64,000 nt of DNA from Streptomyces luteogriseus (lineage in GTDB: Bacteria; Actinomycetota; Actinomycetes; Streptomycetales; Streptomycetaceae). The translations under genes and the position numbers were made by a program. The notes under the pieces were generated by a model. That model did no database searches and was not told the DNA's origin. It saw only the letters and a list, made by a program, of their open reading frames with translations. Below, piece by piece: positions 21,361 to 30,248 of the stretch. Location: assembly GCF_014205055.1 (NCBI RefSeq), contig NZ_JACHMS010000001.1:7282501-7346500 (forward strand), written 5' to 3'. Position 1 is the stretch's first letter. Every line of letters begins with the position of its first letter.

Positions 21361-22653
21361 ATGGGCGACCCCGCACTGTCCCGCCGCGGCTTCCTGGCGG
21401 CCTCCGCCGCGGCAGGCCTGGGGATGACGGCACTGACCGCATGCGGCGGGGACTCGGACGGAGGGTCGTCGGGGACGACCACGATCGAATGGTGGAACAT
21501 CTCCACCACCCAGCCGGCCAAGGGCGTCTGGGCCGCACTCGCCCGGAAGTACGAGGCACAGAACCCCAAGGTCAAGATAAAGATCGTCCAGATGGAGAAC
21601 GACGCCTACAAGTCGAAGATGACGGCGTTGACCGCCTCGGGGAAGCTGCCCGACATCTTCCACACCTGGGGCGGCGGCGTGCTGAAGCAGCAGGTCGACG
21701 CCGGGCTCGTCGAAAACCTCACGGACCGGACCAAGCCGTGGGGCGACGCTTTGCTGCCGGTCGCCAGGGAGCCGTACCTGATCGACGACCAGGCCTACGG
21801 CATCCCGTTCGACATCGGCATGATCGGCTTCTGGTACAACAAGGCGCTCTTCGAGAAGGCCGGCATCGCCGAGCCCCCGACCACCTGGAGCGACTTCCTC
21901 GACGCCGTACGCAAGCTGAAGGCCGCCGAGGTCACGCCGCTGGCCCTGGCCGGCAAGGAGAAGTGGCCCGGCATGTACTACTGGGCCTACCTCGCCATGC
22001 GCACCGCCGGCGCCGAGGCGCTCCAGAAGGCCTACGACGACAAGGACTTCACCACCGCCCCCTTCGTCGAGGCGGGCGAGCACCTGAAGGAACTCGTCGG
22101 CCTCCAGCCGTTCCAGAAGGGCTACCTCGGCGCCGCCTACTCCACCCCCACCGGCCAGGCCGCCACCGTCGGCAACGGCAAGGCGGCCATGGAGCTCATG
22201 GGCCAATGGGCGCCCACGGTCCAGGCCGACTCGGGCAAGGGCCTCGGCAAGGACCTCGGCTTCTTCCCGTTCCCCGCGGTCGAGGGCGGCAAGGGCGCCA
22301 TCACCGAGGTGTTCGGCGGAGGCGGCGGGCACGCACTGCGCCGGGGAGCCCCGCAGGAGGCCGTCGACTTCCTCAAGTTCTTCGCATCCGAGGCCACCGA
22401 CCTCGAACTGGTCAAGAAGACCGGTGTGCTGCCCGTGGTCCCGGCGGCCGAGAGCGCCATCGTCGACCCCAACATCAAGGCCGTACAGGCCCAGTTGAAG
22501 GCGGCCACCGGCTTCCAGCTCTACCTCGACCAGGCGTACGCGCCCGCCGTCGGCCAGGAGGTCAACGACAGCGTGGCCGCGCTGATCTCCGGCTCCAAGT
22601 CGCCCGGGCAGGTCGCCCAGTCGATCACGAAGACCGCGAAGGAAGAGCAGTAG
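21361..22653 (+). CDS. Sugar ABC transporter substrate-binding lipoprotein (Tat-type)
   Basis: 430 residues. The signal has a twin-arginine start (SRRGFL at 7-12) and a lipobox LTAC with the lipidated cysteine at 28, so the protein is exported folded and anchored outside. The rest is a family 1 carbohydrate-binding protein (TTTIEWWNISTTQPAKGVWAAL and so on). The linked GH10 xylanase suggests xylo-oligosaccharides as ligand. ATG 21361 is six bases from GAGGAG; ATG 21358 is also possible. No ATPase gene follows; Streptomyces sugar importers of this type normally share the MsiK ATPase. Confidence 0.92.
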   Translation: MGDPALSRRGFLAASAAAGLGMTALTACGGDSDGGSSGTTTIEWWNISTTQPAKGVWAALARKYEAQNPKVKIKIVQMENDAYKSKMTALTASGKLPDIFHTWGGGVLKQQVDAGLVENLTDRTKPWGDALLPVAREPYLIDDQAYGIPFDIGMIGFWYNKALFEKAGIAEPPTTWSDFLDAVRKLKAAEVTPLALAGKEKWPGMYYWAYLAMRTAGAEALQKAYDDKDFTTAPFVEAGEHLKELVGLQPFQKGYLGAAYSTPTGQAATVGNGKAAMELMGQWAPTVQADSGKGLGKDLGFFPFPAVEGGKGAITEVFGGGGGHALRRGAPQEAVDFLKFFASEATDLELVKKTGVLPVVPAAESAIVDPNIKAVQAQLKAATGFQLYLDQAYAPAVGQEVNDSVAALISGSKSPGQVAQSITKTAKEEQ

Positions 22654-22659
22654 CCGGCG

Positions 22660-23658
22660 ATGACCTCCACGTTCCTGCCGGACAAACGGACCGGCCCCGG
22701 CGTCGGCTCCCCGCCCCCGGCCCCGGACCGGTCCACGGGGCGGGCCCGGCGACGCGCTCTGCACTGGCTCACCGCCGCCGGGTTCCAGCTCCCGGCCCTG
22801 GTGCTGTTCATGGGGCTCGTACTGCTGCCGATGCTCTTCGCCCTGTACGCGGCGTTCTTCCGTTGGGGCGGCTTCGGCATGCCCTCCGACTACATCGGCG
22901 GCGAGAACTTCACCAGGCTCCTCCAGGACGGCGTCTTCCTCGGCGACCTGTGGCGCTGCCTCGTCCTGGTGGTGCTGTCGCTCGCCCTCCAGCTGCCGTT
23001 CGCGCTCGCCATGGCCGTTCTGCTCAACCAGCGGATGCGCGGCCGGGCGGTGTACCGGATGCTGTTCTTCGCCCCGTACGTCCTGTCCGAGGCCATCACC
23101 GGAATCCTCTTCGGCATGATCTTCGCCCCGGACGACGGCTTCGCCGACCAGGTCCTCGGCAAAGTCGGGCTGGAGGGGCTGGGCGGAGAGTGGTTCGCGG
23201 ACCCGTCCACCGTGATGGCGACCGTCTTCCTGGTCATGACCTGGAAGTACTTCGGCTTCCACATGATGCTGTACCTGGCCGGGCTCCAGGCCGTCCCCCG
23301 GGAACTGACCGAGGCGGCGCTCATCGACGGAGCGAGTGCCTGGCAGCGGTTCCGCAACGTCACGCTGCCGCTGCTCGCACCCACCCTGCGCATCAGCGTG
23401 TTCCTGGCGGTCATCGGGTCGATCCAGCTCTTCGACCTGGTGTGGGTGACCACCGCGGGCGGCCCCGACCACCACTCCGAGACCATGGCCGTGACCATGT
23501 TCCAGTACGGCTTCAAGCGCTACCAGGTGGGCTACGCAAGCGCCATCAGCGTGGTCATGTTCGGCATCAGCCTCGTCTTCGCACTCGCCTACCAGCGGTT
23601 CGTCCTCCGGCGCGACCTGGAAGGGGCCACCACGACCATGCGGGGTGACGGAAAGTGA
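22660..23658 (+). CDS. Sugar ABC transporter permease 1
   Basis: 332 residues, six membrane helices. The EAA loop that docks on the ATPase reads ELTEAALIDGASAWQRFRNVTLP. It begins seven bases after the binding-protein stop and its last codons overlap the start of permease 2, so it belongs to the same coupled operon. The N terminus has a Pro-rich cytosolic extension of about 35 residues, as in many MalF-type subunits. Confidence 0.93.
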   Translation: MTSTFLPDKRTGPGVGSPPPAPDRSTGRARRRALHWLTAAGFQLPALVLFMGLVLLPMLFALYAAFFRWGGFGMPSDYIGGENFTRLLQDGVFLGDLWRCLVLVVLSLALQLPFALAMAVLLNQRMRGRAVYRMLFFAPYVLSEAITGILFGMIFAPDDGFADQVLGKVGLEGLGGEWFADPSTVMATVFLVMTWKYFGFHMMLYLAGLQAVPRELTEAALIDGASAWQRFRNVTLPLLAPTLRISVFLAVIGSIQLFDLVWVTTAGGPDHHSETMAVTMFQYGFKRYQVGYASAISVVMFGISLVFALAYQRFVLRRDLEGATTTMRGDGK

Positions 23659-24497
23659 CAGCCAGTCAGAAGTCTCCGGGGAGCGGCAGGACCTGGGGCC
23701 TCCACCTCGTTCTGGCCGTCGTCGGCACGGTCATGGCCGTCCCCCTGCTCTACGCCGCGCTCTCCGGCTTCAAGTCCACCGACGAGCTCTCCCGCAACCC
23801 CGTCGGACTGCCCGAGTCGTGGGTGGCCTCCAACTACACCCAGATCCTCGGCTCCGGGGATTTCTGGCGGCTGATCGGCAACAGCACGCTGATCGCGATC
23901 GGCACGACCGTCCTGATCGTCGCGGTCTCCGCCCTGTCGGCCTTCTCCTTCGCACGGTTCGCCTTCCGGGGCCGCGAGGCGCTGTTCACGCTGTTCACCA
24001 TGGGGCTGATGTTCCCGTTCGCGGTGGCCGCCCTGCCGCTGTTCCTGCTGCTGCGCTCCCTGGACCTGCTGGACAACCCGCTCGGCGTGATCCTCCCGCA
24101 GGCCGCCTTCGGACTGCCGATGACGATCATCATCCTGCGGGGCTTCTTCCGGCAGATCCCCGGCGAGCTGGAGGAGGCGGCCACGCTCGACGGGTGCAGC
24201 TCGTTCGGCTTCTTCTGGCGGGTACTGCTGCCCATGGCCCGGCCCGCGCTCGGCACCGTCTCCGTGCTGGCCGTCGTCACCAGCTGGAACAACTTCTTCC
24301 TGCCGCTGCTGGTGTTCACCGACGCCCAGTGGTGGACGCTGCCGATCGGCGTCCAGCAGTTCCAGGGGCAGTACTCCGCGGACTACGCCAAGGTCTTCGC
24401 CTATCTGGTGCTGGCCATGGTCCCCGCCCTCGCCTTCTACTCGGTCGCCGAGCGTCAGCTCGTCGGCGGCCTCACCGCCGGCGCCACCAAGGGCTGA
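23655..24497 (+). CDS. Sugar ABC transporter permease 2
   Basis: 280 residues, MalG-type inner-membrane subunit with six helices. The EAA motif reads ELEEAATLDGCSSFGFFWRVLLP. The GTG start overlaps the stop of permease 1 (GTGA). Together with the binding protein it forms a three-gene importer whose ATPase is encoded elsewhere. The xylanase gene starts 52 bases downstream. Confidence 0.93.
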   Translation: MTASQKSPGSGRTWGLHLVLAVVGTVMAVPLLYAALSGFKSTDELSRNPVGLPESWVASNYTQILGSGDFWRLIGNSTLIAIGTTVLIVAVSALSAFSFARFAFRGREALFTLFTMGLMFPFAVAALPLFLLLRSLDLLDNPLGVILPQAAFGLPMTIIILRGFFRQIPGELEEAATLDGCSSFGFFWRVLLPMARPALGTVSVLAVVTSWNNFFLPLLVFTDAQWWTLPIGVQQFQGQYSADYAKVFAYLVLAMVPALAFYSVAERQLVGGLTAGATKG

Positions 24498-24549
24498 CCC
24501 GCGCCGCGAACGTACGGCTCTACCCACCCACCTCGTGAGGAGTCGCACC

Positions 24550-25599
24550 ATGCGCACCACCCGTCTCAGACTCGCCGGCGCCCTCGCCGCGCTCTTGGTC
24601 GCCGCCGGCATCGGCGCCGGCACACCCGCCCAGGCGGGGCACCAGCAGCCCACGCTCGCCGATCTCGCCCAGCGGCACGGCCGCTACTTCGGCAGCGCCA
24701 CCGACAACCCCGAGCTCGTGGACGGACCGTACAAGGCCCTGCTCGGCAGCGAGTTCGACCAGATCACACCCGGCAACGGCATGAAGTGGTACGCGACCGA
24801 GCCCCAGCAGGGCGTGTTCGACTTCTCCCACGGAGACGAGATCGTGAACCTCGCCCGGGCCAACCGGCAGAAGGTGCGCGGTCACACCCTGGTCTGGCAC
24901 AGCCAGCTGCCGGAGTGGCTCACGAGCAGGGAGTGGACGGCCCCGGAACTGAGGGCCGTGCTGAAGAAGCACATCCAGACGGAGGTACGGCACTACCGGG
25001 GCAAGGTGTTCGCCTGGGACGTCGTCAACGAGGCGTTCAACGAGGACGGCACGTACCGGGAGTCGGTCTTCTACAAGACGCTCGGCCCCGGCTACATCGC
25101 CGACGCGCTGCGCTGGGCGCACCAGGCCGATCCGCGCGTCAAGCTCTACCTCAACGACTACAACATCGAGGCGACCGGCCCGAAGAGCGACGCCTACTAC
25201 CGGCTGGCCAAGGAGCTGAAGGCCGCGGGCGTCCCGCTGCACGGCATCGGCCTCCAGACCCATCTGGCCCTCCAGTACGGCTATCCCACCACCCTGGAGG
25301 ACAACCTCCGCCGCTTCTCCCGGCTCGGCCTCGACACCGCGCTCACCGAGGTCGACATACGGATGCAACTGCCCGCGACCGAGGAGAAGCTGGCGCAGCA
25401 GGCCGAGTGGTACGCCGGCGTGACCGAGGCGTGCCTCGCGGTGCGCCGGTGCGTCGGCATCACGATCTGGGACTACACCGACAAGTACTCGTGGATCCCG
25501 GCGGTCTTCCCGGGCGAGGGCGCGGCCCTGCCGTGGGACGAGGAACTGCGGCGGAAGCCGGCGTACTTCGCGCTGCGCGAGGCGCTCGGGGGGAGGTAG
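24550..25599 (+). CDS. Secreted endo-1,4-beta-xylanase, GH10 family
   Basis: 349 residues. A Sec signal peptide (about 1-29, ending TPAQA) is followed by a GH10 catalytic domain. The acid/base glutamate is E161 in WDVVNEAF and the nucleophile is E267 in TEVDI, so the retaining machinery is intact. No carbohydrate-binding module is attached, unlike many Streptomyces GH10 enzymes. ATG 24550 has GAGGAG about eight bases upstream. Co-operonic with the sugar importer, it would release xylo-oligosaccharides outside the cell for that importer. Confidence 0.95.
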   Translation: MRTTRLRLAGALAALLVAAGIGAGTPAQAGHQQPTLADLAQRHGRYFGSATDNPELVDGPYKALLGSEFDQITPGNGMKWYATEPQQGVFDFSHGDEIVNLARANRQKVRGHTLVWHSQLPEWLTSREWTAPELRAVLKKHIQTEVRHYRGKVFAWDVVNEAFNEDGTYRESVFYKTLGPGYIADALRWAHQADPRVKLYLNDYNIEATGPKSDAYYRLAKELKAAGVPLHGIGLQTHLALQYGYPTTLEDNLRRFSRLGLDTALTEVDIRMQLPATEEKLAQQAEWYAGVTEACLAVRRCVGITIWDYTDKYSWIPAVFPGEGAALPWDEELRRKPAYFALREALGGR

Positions 25600-25652
25600 C
25601 GAGGACGGGCGGCGCCCTGCCGGACAGGGGGTGGCGGGGCGCCGTTTCCTCG
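25600..25652. terminator. Bidirectional hairpin between xylanase and lacI-type genes
   Basis: Nested stems CGAGGA/TCCTCG (25600-25605 with 25647-25652) and CGGCGCCC/GGGCGCCG (25610-25617 with 25637-25644) between two convergent stops. Confidence 0.7.
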
Positions 25653-25661
25653 TGGCGGAGG

Positions 25662-26681
25662 TCAGGCCGGGGGCGCCGTGCTCGCCCGTACCACCAGGTC
25701 GGTGCCCAGTTCCACGCGCGGTGAGTCCGGCTGCTCGTCACGGGTCAACCGGAGCACGGTGCGCACGGCCAGTGCGCCCATGTCGGCCAGGGGCTGGCGG
25801 ATCGTCGTCAGGGGCGGGGCCGACCAGCGGACTTCCGGAAGGTCGTCGAAGCCGACCACGCTCATGTCCTCCGGTACCCGCAGGCCGCGCCGGCGCAGTG
25901 CCTCGATCGCGCCGAGTGCCATCTGGTCGCTGGCCGCGAACAGCGCGGTCGGCGGCTCGGGCAGGTCGAGCAGGGTGGTGCAGGCGGTGAATCCGGACTC
26001 GGGGCGGAAGTCGCCGGTGACGACGAGGGACGGGTCCATCGTGATGCCGGCGCTCTCCAGGGCGGCGCAGTAGCCGTCCAGGCGGGCCCGGGAGCACAGC
26101 AGCCGGGGCGGGCCGGCGATCAGGCCGATCCGGCGGTGGCCCAGGGACAGCAGATGCTCGGTGGCCGCCATGCCGCCCGACCAGTTCGCGGCACCGATCG
26201 TGGGTGCGTCCAGGGCGGGGGAGCCCGCCGGGTCGACGACCACCAGGGGCACCCCGAGGATCCGCAGCTCCTCGTACAGCGTCGGATCCAGGGCCGACGT
26301 CACGAGGATGACGCCGTCGGAGGCGCGGGCCCGCAGGTTGCGCATCCACTCGCGCGCGTCGCCGGAACGCCCGTGGATGGCCGACACCACCGTGCCGACA
26401 CCGGCGGCGTGCGCGACCTCCTCGACCCCGCGGATGATCTCCACGGCCCAGGGGCTGTCGAGGTCGTCGAAGACCAGGTCGAGCAGGGCGGCACGGGTGC
26501 CCGGAGCGGCGGGGCGCCTGCGGTAGCCGTGCCGACGCAGGAGATCCTCGACCCGGGCCCTGGTCTGCGGTGCCACGTCGGACCGGCCGTTGACGACCCG
26601 GGACACCGTCGGCACGGACACGCCGGCCTGCCGGGCGATCTCCGTGATCGTGACCTTGCCCTCGGCCCCACGTGCTCCCAC
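25662..26681 (-). CDS. LacI family transcriptional repressor
   Basis: 339 residues. The N-terminal HTH and hinge read VTITEIARQAGVSVPTVSRVVNGRSDVAPQTRARV, followed by a periplasmic-binding-protein-like sensor domain (about 60-335). It converges on the xylanase operon and is the obvious candidate to bind the CGAAA-N-TTTCG operator in that operon's leader, releasing it when a xylo-oligosaccharide binds. GTG 26681 is preferred because GGAGG lies eight bases upstream and the protein then has the usual LacI length. Confidence 0.92.
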   Translation of the reverse strand: MGARGAEGKVTITEIARQAGVSVPTVSRVVNGRSDVAPQTRARVEDLLRRHGYRRRPAAPGTRAALLDLVFDDLDSPWAVEIIRGVEEVAHAAGVGTVVSAIHGRSGDAREWMRNLRARASDGVILVTSALDPTLYEELRILGVPLVVVDPAGSPALDAPTIGAANWSGGMAATEHLLSLGHRRIGLIAGPPRLLCSRARLDGYCAALESAGITMDPSLVVTGDFRPESGFTACTTLLDLPEPPTALFAASDQMALGAIEALRRRGLRVPEDMSVVGFDDLPEVRWSAPPLTTIRQPLADMGALAVRTVLRLTRDEQPDSPRVELGTDLVVRASTAPPA

Positions 26682-26709
26682 TTGCCCCACCTCCGTCGAC
26701 GGGTGACCG

Positions 26710-26734
26710 CGAAACTTCCAGGAGTCTTCCGGAA
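26710..26734. promoter_or_regulatory. Possible autoregulatory sites upstream of the LacI-type gene
   Basis: CGAAACTTCCA (26710-26720) resembles the operon operator with mismatches in its right half. TTCCGGAA (26727-26734) is a perfect 8-bp palindrome. Both lie 29-53 bases before the repressor start codon. Weak evidence. Confidence 0.35.
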
Positions 26735-26808
26735 AACGGGCATCCGTGGGAAGGCTGCGGGCCGGGAAACGGCACGTGGCGACGGGTGACGGAAAGTGAC
26801 GACCGCCG

Positions 26809-26860
26809 GACATGCGTCGGGGCCGGTGCGCAGGGTGTCCTGCGGCCGGCCCCTCATGTC
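26809..26860 (-). terminator. Hairpin terminator after the DUF5999 gene
   Basis: Three stacked stems: GACATG/CATGTC (26809-26814 with 26855-26860), GGGGCCGG/CCGGCCCC (26819-26826 with 26846-26853) and an inner GCGCAGG/CCTGCG. It lies 32 bases beyond the DUF5999 stop on the minus strand. Confidence 0.65.
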
Positions 26861-26891
26861 TGGCGGCGGGGCGTCGTCCCGCCGAACGGCC

Positions 26892-27095
26892 TCAGGCGGC
26901 CGTCATCACCTGGCCGGCCAGCGGACGGTGCGGGGCGATGGCCCGGCCGTCCGGCAGCAGCTCGCCGGTGTCCTCGAAGAGCACCACGCCGTTGCACAGC
27001 AGGCTCCAACCCTGTTCCGGGTGGTGCGCCACGAGGCGGGCGGATTCCCGGTCGGCGGAGTCGGCTGAGGGGCACTGGGTCTGGTGCTGGCACAT
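26892..27095 (-). CDS. DUF5999 family small protein
   Basis: 67 residues, beginning MCQHQTQCPSADSADRESA and containing GWSLLCNGVVLFEDTGELLPDG. This compact cysteine- and histidine-containing family is widespread in Streptomyces with no assigned function; CxHxxxC near the start could bind a metal. The short start at 27095 is preferred to ATG 27188, because the intervening 31 codons have unusually low third-position GC and look like leader sequence. Confidence 0.8.
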   Translation of the reverse strand: MCQHQTQCPSADSADRESARLVAHHPEQGWSLLCNGVVLFEDTGELLPDGRAIAPHRPLAGQVMTAA

Positions 27096-27386
27096 GGGTG
27101 GGATCTTTCGCTGGGTCGAGATGGATGATGGGATCACGTCGGCTGAGTCGGATGTCGTGTCTGTTCCGCGGCTAGAAGTGTCGTTCATGGCCGCCCCCCG
27201 TTTGTGATAAGTCGTCGGAACCCAGTGTTGCCCCACGGGCGTCAATCCGCAGGGATTTCGCGGCACCGCTTCTTACAGGTTCAGGACGCATCACCCGCGC
27301 GGACGGTTCATCCCAACTGGACTGTCCCTTTGGGTGGTTCGCACTGACCGGATAGGGCTAGTCCGCCCGGGTCGACCGCCCATTCG

Positions 27387-27466
27387 GCTCGTACGAGCCA
27401 ATGCGTGCTCCTACGAGCGATCGCGTGAGCGACAAAGCGATCGTGTGAGCGGTCCAGGTCGAACGC
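27387..27466. repeat. Four degenerate 20-bp repeats with palindromic cores
   Basis: Units begin at 27387, 27407, 27427 and 27447. The first two share GCTC-s-TACGAGC (the first is a perfect palindrome, GGCTCGTACGAGCC at 27386-27399). Units two and three share AGCGATCG-y-GTGAGCG. Spacing of exactly 20 bp puts them on one face of the helix. They lie upstream of the DUF5999 gene, beyond the terminator of the next gene, so they may be an operator array. The rest of the 27096-27530 gap shows nothing recognisable. Confidence 0.6.
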
Positions 27467-27480
27467 GCGGAAAAGGAACG

Positions 27481-27510
27481 ACCCCGCCGCCGGAAATTCG
27501 GCGACGGGGT
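27481..27510 (-). terminator. Hairpin terminator
   Basis: A 12-bp stem with one mismatch (27481-27492 with 27499-27510) and a 6-nt loop. On the minus strand it is followed by a T-rich stretch, as expected for the end of the gene at 27531-28115. Confidence 0.75.
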
Positions 27511-27530
27511 GCGAAGGGCTGTGCGGTGTC

Positions 27531-28115
27531 TCAGGCGGGCGAGCCGAGAAGTCTGGTGGGGGCCGCCCGGTGGGTCAGCACCGGGAGGAGTTCGGCGACG
27601 CGGTGCGGGCGGTGGGCCGCGATGCCGGGAGGCGCCGGCGCCAGCGGGACGAGCAGGTCGGTGGCGGCGGGGTGCCCGGTGGCACCGTCCGCGGTGCAGT
27701 CCTCGTGCAGCCAGAGCGTCAGCATGTACAGGCCGGGCACCGACAGCAGGCGGGGCTGGTACGGCTGCGGCATCGTCTCCGCCTGGCGCAGGGCGCGCTC
27801 GGTGGAGGTGATGTACGGGCCCTCGAAGAAGTGCGAGAAGGTCCAGCCGTCGGGAGTCAGCATGGTCTCCGCCGCGGCCACGGCGCGATCGCCGCAGCGG
27901 ATCAGGAAGCGCCACCCGGCCAGCCGGGTCGCGGACACGCCCTCGGCCGTGACGTGGTCGAGCACGTGCACGGGGAGGGGGAGCTCCGGTGTGGCGGGTC
28001 CCTGGGTGCCGAGCAGGGAGGGAGTTCGGGCTTCGCGGACCGCGGTGGGTGAGGAGAGCGCAGTGAGGACGGAACGGAGTGCGGGCGCGGGAGCCGGCGG
28101 GACATGCAGCGGCAT
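27531..28115 (-). CDS. Conserved hypothetical protein of Streptomyces type
   Basis: 194 residues, not recognised. The middle resembles a small beta-rich domain (GWRFLIRCGDRAVAAAETMLTPDGWTFSHFFEGPY) and the C terminus is Pro/His/Arg-rich. No signal peptide, membrane helix or catalytic motif is visible. ATG 28115 with GAGAGG upstream is preferred to GTG 28142. It is a single gene between a hairpin terminator and a 547-bp divergent intergenic region of lower GC content. Confidence 0.7.
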   Translation of the reverse strand: MPLHVPPAPAPALRSVLTALSSPTAVREARTPSLLGTQGPATPELPLPVHVLDHVTAEGVSATRLAGWRFLIRCGDRAVAAAETMLTPDGWTFSHFFEGPYITSTERALRQAETMPQPYQPRLLSVPGLYMLTLWLHEDCTADGATGHPAATDLLVPLAPAPPGIAAHRPHRVAELLPVLTHRAAPTRLLGSPA

Positions 28116-28336
28116 GGTGGGTCGCCTCTCATTCAAAGGCACGGTGGCGCGAGGGCGGGGGCGGACGGCGCTGTCAGCTCACGAGGGTCAGAGAGGCAGG
28201 GGCCGGGGTCATGAGAACGAGAGGGGGGTGGGGTCCGCGTCGCCTCGGGGGCAGGACCCGTCGACCGTGGGCGCCAACCTTCTGCCTTGTTCGCGGAGTT
28301 TATACGACACGGGTTCAGACTGTGTTTCGTCTAGCC

Positions 28337-28362
28337 GTTTCCGGTGAGTAGAACAAGGGTAC
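28337..28362 (+). promoter_or_regulatory. Possible sigma-B-type stress promoter
   Basis: GTTT, 16 bases, GGGTAC fits the S. coelicolor sigma-B consensus GNNT-N14-16-GGGTAC/T. It points at the glutamate-cysteine-ligase-like gene about 300 bases downstream. The 28116-28662 gap is AT-richer than its neighbours and holds no convincing ORF; on the minus strand TTGTTC-N17-TAGACG could drive the gene ending at 27531. Confidence 0.4.
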
Positions 28363-28662
28363 ATTCGGTCGGCGATACGTGAGAATTTATCCCGATTCCA
28401 GACGGGGGTGCACCGCGATGACCTCGGCGCATGTCCGCGAACCGGTCGGCCCATTCTCATCGGCGTTTTTCACGAGTTCCCGGGGCCCGATACCCACCCT
28501 GTGCGACATGCCGAGTGAATGTGCCACCGGTCACATGTGACCAGCGTAGCGGCCGTCGGTTCCGCCCGGGACGTTATCGATCGCTTTCGCTGGGCATCCT
28601 CCACCTGACCGGGGCCCCGGCAGCGGGATCCCGGCCCGCATCATCCGAGGAGGGACGCTTCG

Positions 28663-30180
28663 ATGGGGGAGAAGGTCGCGGCAGGCCGGTTCGACCTGTC
28701 CGATCGCCAGCGCTACCGCGACAAGCTGCGTCAGTGTCTGACGGGCTTGGAGCGACTCCTGGCGGAGCAGCGGTTCGATCGCCCCAAGAACCTCATGGGG
28801 CTGGAGATCGAATTGAATCTCGCAGGTGCGGACGGCATGCCGAAAATGTTGAACGGGCAAGTCCTCGAACGCATCGCGAGTCGCGACTTCCAAACAGAAC
28901 TCGCCATGTTCAATCTGGAAGTGAACATTCCTCCACACCGCCTTGGGGGCCGGGTATTCGACCGTCTCGCGGAGGAACTCCGTACGTCGCTGGCATATGC
29001 CGACCGAAAAGCCGGCGAAGTCGACGCGGGTATCGTGATGATCGGTATTCTGCCGACTCTCGACCGTGACGACCTGGTGTCGTCGAACCTCTCCGACGTC
29101 GACCGCTACACCCTCCTCAACGACCAGATCGTGGCTGCCCGCGGCGAGGAGTTCACCCTCGACATCGACGGCGTGGAGCACCTGAGCTGCACTTCGAAGT
29201 CCATCGCGCCGGAGGCCGCCTGCACTTCGGTGCAACTGCACCTCCAGGTCACCCCGGCCCGCTTCGCCGACGTGTGGAACGCGGCCCAGGCGGTCGCCGC
29301 CGCGCAGATCGCCGTCGGAGCCAACTCGCCCTTCCTCTTCGGCCGCGAGCTGTGGCGCGAGTCGCGGCCCCCGCTGTTCCAGCAGTCCACCGACACCCGC
29401 CCGCCCGAGCTCCAGGCCCAGGGCGTCCGGCCGCGCACCTGGTTCGGGGAGCGCTGGATCACCTCGGCGCACGACCTCTTCGAGGAGAACCTGCGGTACT
29501 ACCCGGCCCTGCTGCCGATCTGCGACGACGAGGACCCGCTGAAGGTGCTCGACCAGGGCGGCACACCGTCGCTCGCCGAACTCGTCCTGCACAACGGTAC
29601 GATCTACCGCTGGAACCGCCCCGTCTACGGCATCGCCGACGGCGTCCCGCACCTGCGCGTGGAGAACCGCGTCCTGCCGGCCGGACCCACCGTCATCGAC
29701 GTCATCGCGAACGCGGCCTTCTTCTACGGAGTCGTCCGGGCCCTGGCCGAGGAGTCCAGGCCGGTGTGGACCCGGCTGCCGTTCGAGGCGGCCGCCGCCA
29801 ACTTCGACGCCGCGTGCAAGGACGGCATCGACGCCCGCTTCAGCTGGCCCCGGCGCGGCCGGTACGGCGGCACCGCCGAGGTCGACGCGGTGAACCTGAT
29901 CCGCGACGAGCTGCTGCCGCTCGCCGAGGCCGGTCTTGACGCCTGGGGAGTCGAACCGGCCGACCGCGACCTGTACCTGGGCGTGATCGAGGAGCGGTGC
30001 CGGCGCCGGGTGAACGGGGCGAGCTGGCAGGCCGCCACGTTCCACACGGCCCTGGACGCCGGCCTCTCCCGGGACGACGCGCTGGCCGCCACGACCCGGC
30101 GCTACCGCGAGCTGATGCACAAGGGCGACCCGGTGCACACCTGGCCGGTCGGGCTGCCGGAGCCGGTGTCGCCGGACTGA
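28663..30180 (+). CDS. Glutamate-cysteine ligase family 2 protein (carboxylate-amine ligase type)
   Basis: 505 residues, cytosolic. The ATP/metal-binding start of the GCS2 family is visible (NLMGLEIELNLAG), with the conserved ELAMFNLEVNIPPHRLGG and later HLRVENRVLPAGPTVIDVIANAAFF. Members join an amino group to the gamma- or alpha-carboxyl of glutamate using ATP. Since mycothiol rather than glutathione is the Streptomyces thiol, the true substrate is unknown. ATG 28663 has GAGGAGGG upstream. It sits alone behind a long leader and a possible sigma-B promoter, which would suit a stress enzyme. Confidence 0.82.
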   Translation: MGEKVAAGRFDLSDRQRYRDKLRQCLTGLERLLAEQRFDRPKNLMGLEIELNLAGADGMPKMLNGQVLERIASRDFQTELAMFNLEVNIPPHRLGGRVFDRLAEELRTSLAYADRKAGEVDAGIVMIGILPTLDRDDLVSSNLSDVDRYTLLNDQIVAARGEEFTLDIDGVEHLSCTSKSIAPEAACTSVQLHLQVTPARFADVWNAAQAVAAAQIAVGANSPFLFGRELWRESRPPLFQQSTDTRPPELQAQGVRPRTWFGERWITSAHDLFEENLRYYPALLPICDDEDPLKVLDQGGTPSLAELVLHNGTIYRWNRPVYGIADGVPHLRVENRVLPAGPTVIDVIANAAFFYGVVRALAEESRPVWTRLPFEAAAANFDAACKDGIDARFSWPRRGRYGGTAEVDAVNLIRDELLPLAEAGLDAWGVEPADRDLYLGVIEERCRRRVNGASWQAATFHTALDAGLSRDDALAATTRRYRELMHKGDPVHTWPVGLPEPVSPD

Positions 30181-30248
30181 CGCCGCCGCCGGGCTGAGAT
30201 CCCGCTGCCGCCATACTGATCCGACACGTCGGTGAAGTGGAGGCAGGT

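Noticed and set aside
21288..23648. 786-codon ORF on the plus strand
   Set aside because: Out-of-frame shadow of the sugar-binding protein and permease genes, Arg/Gly-rich.
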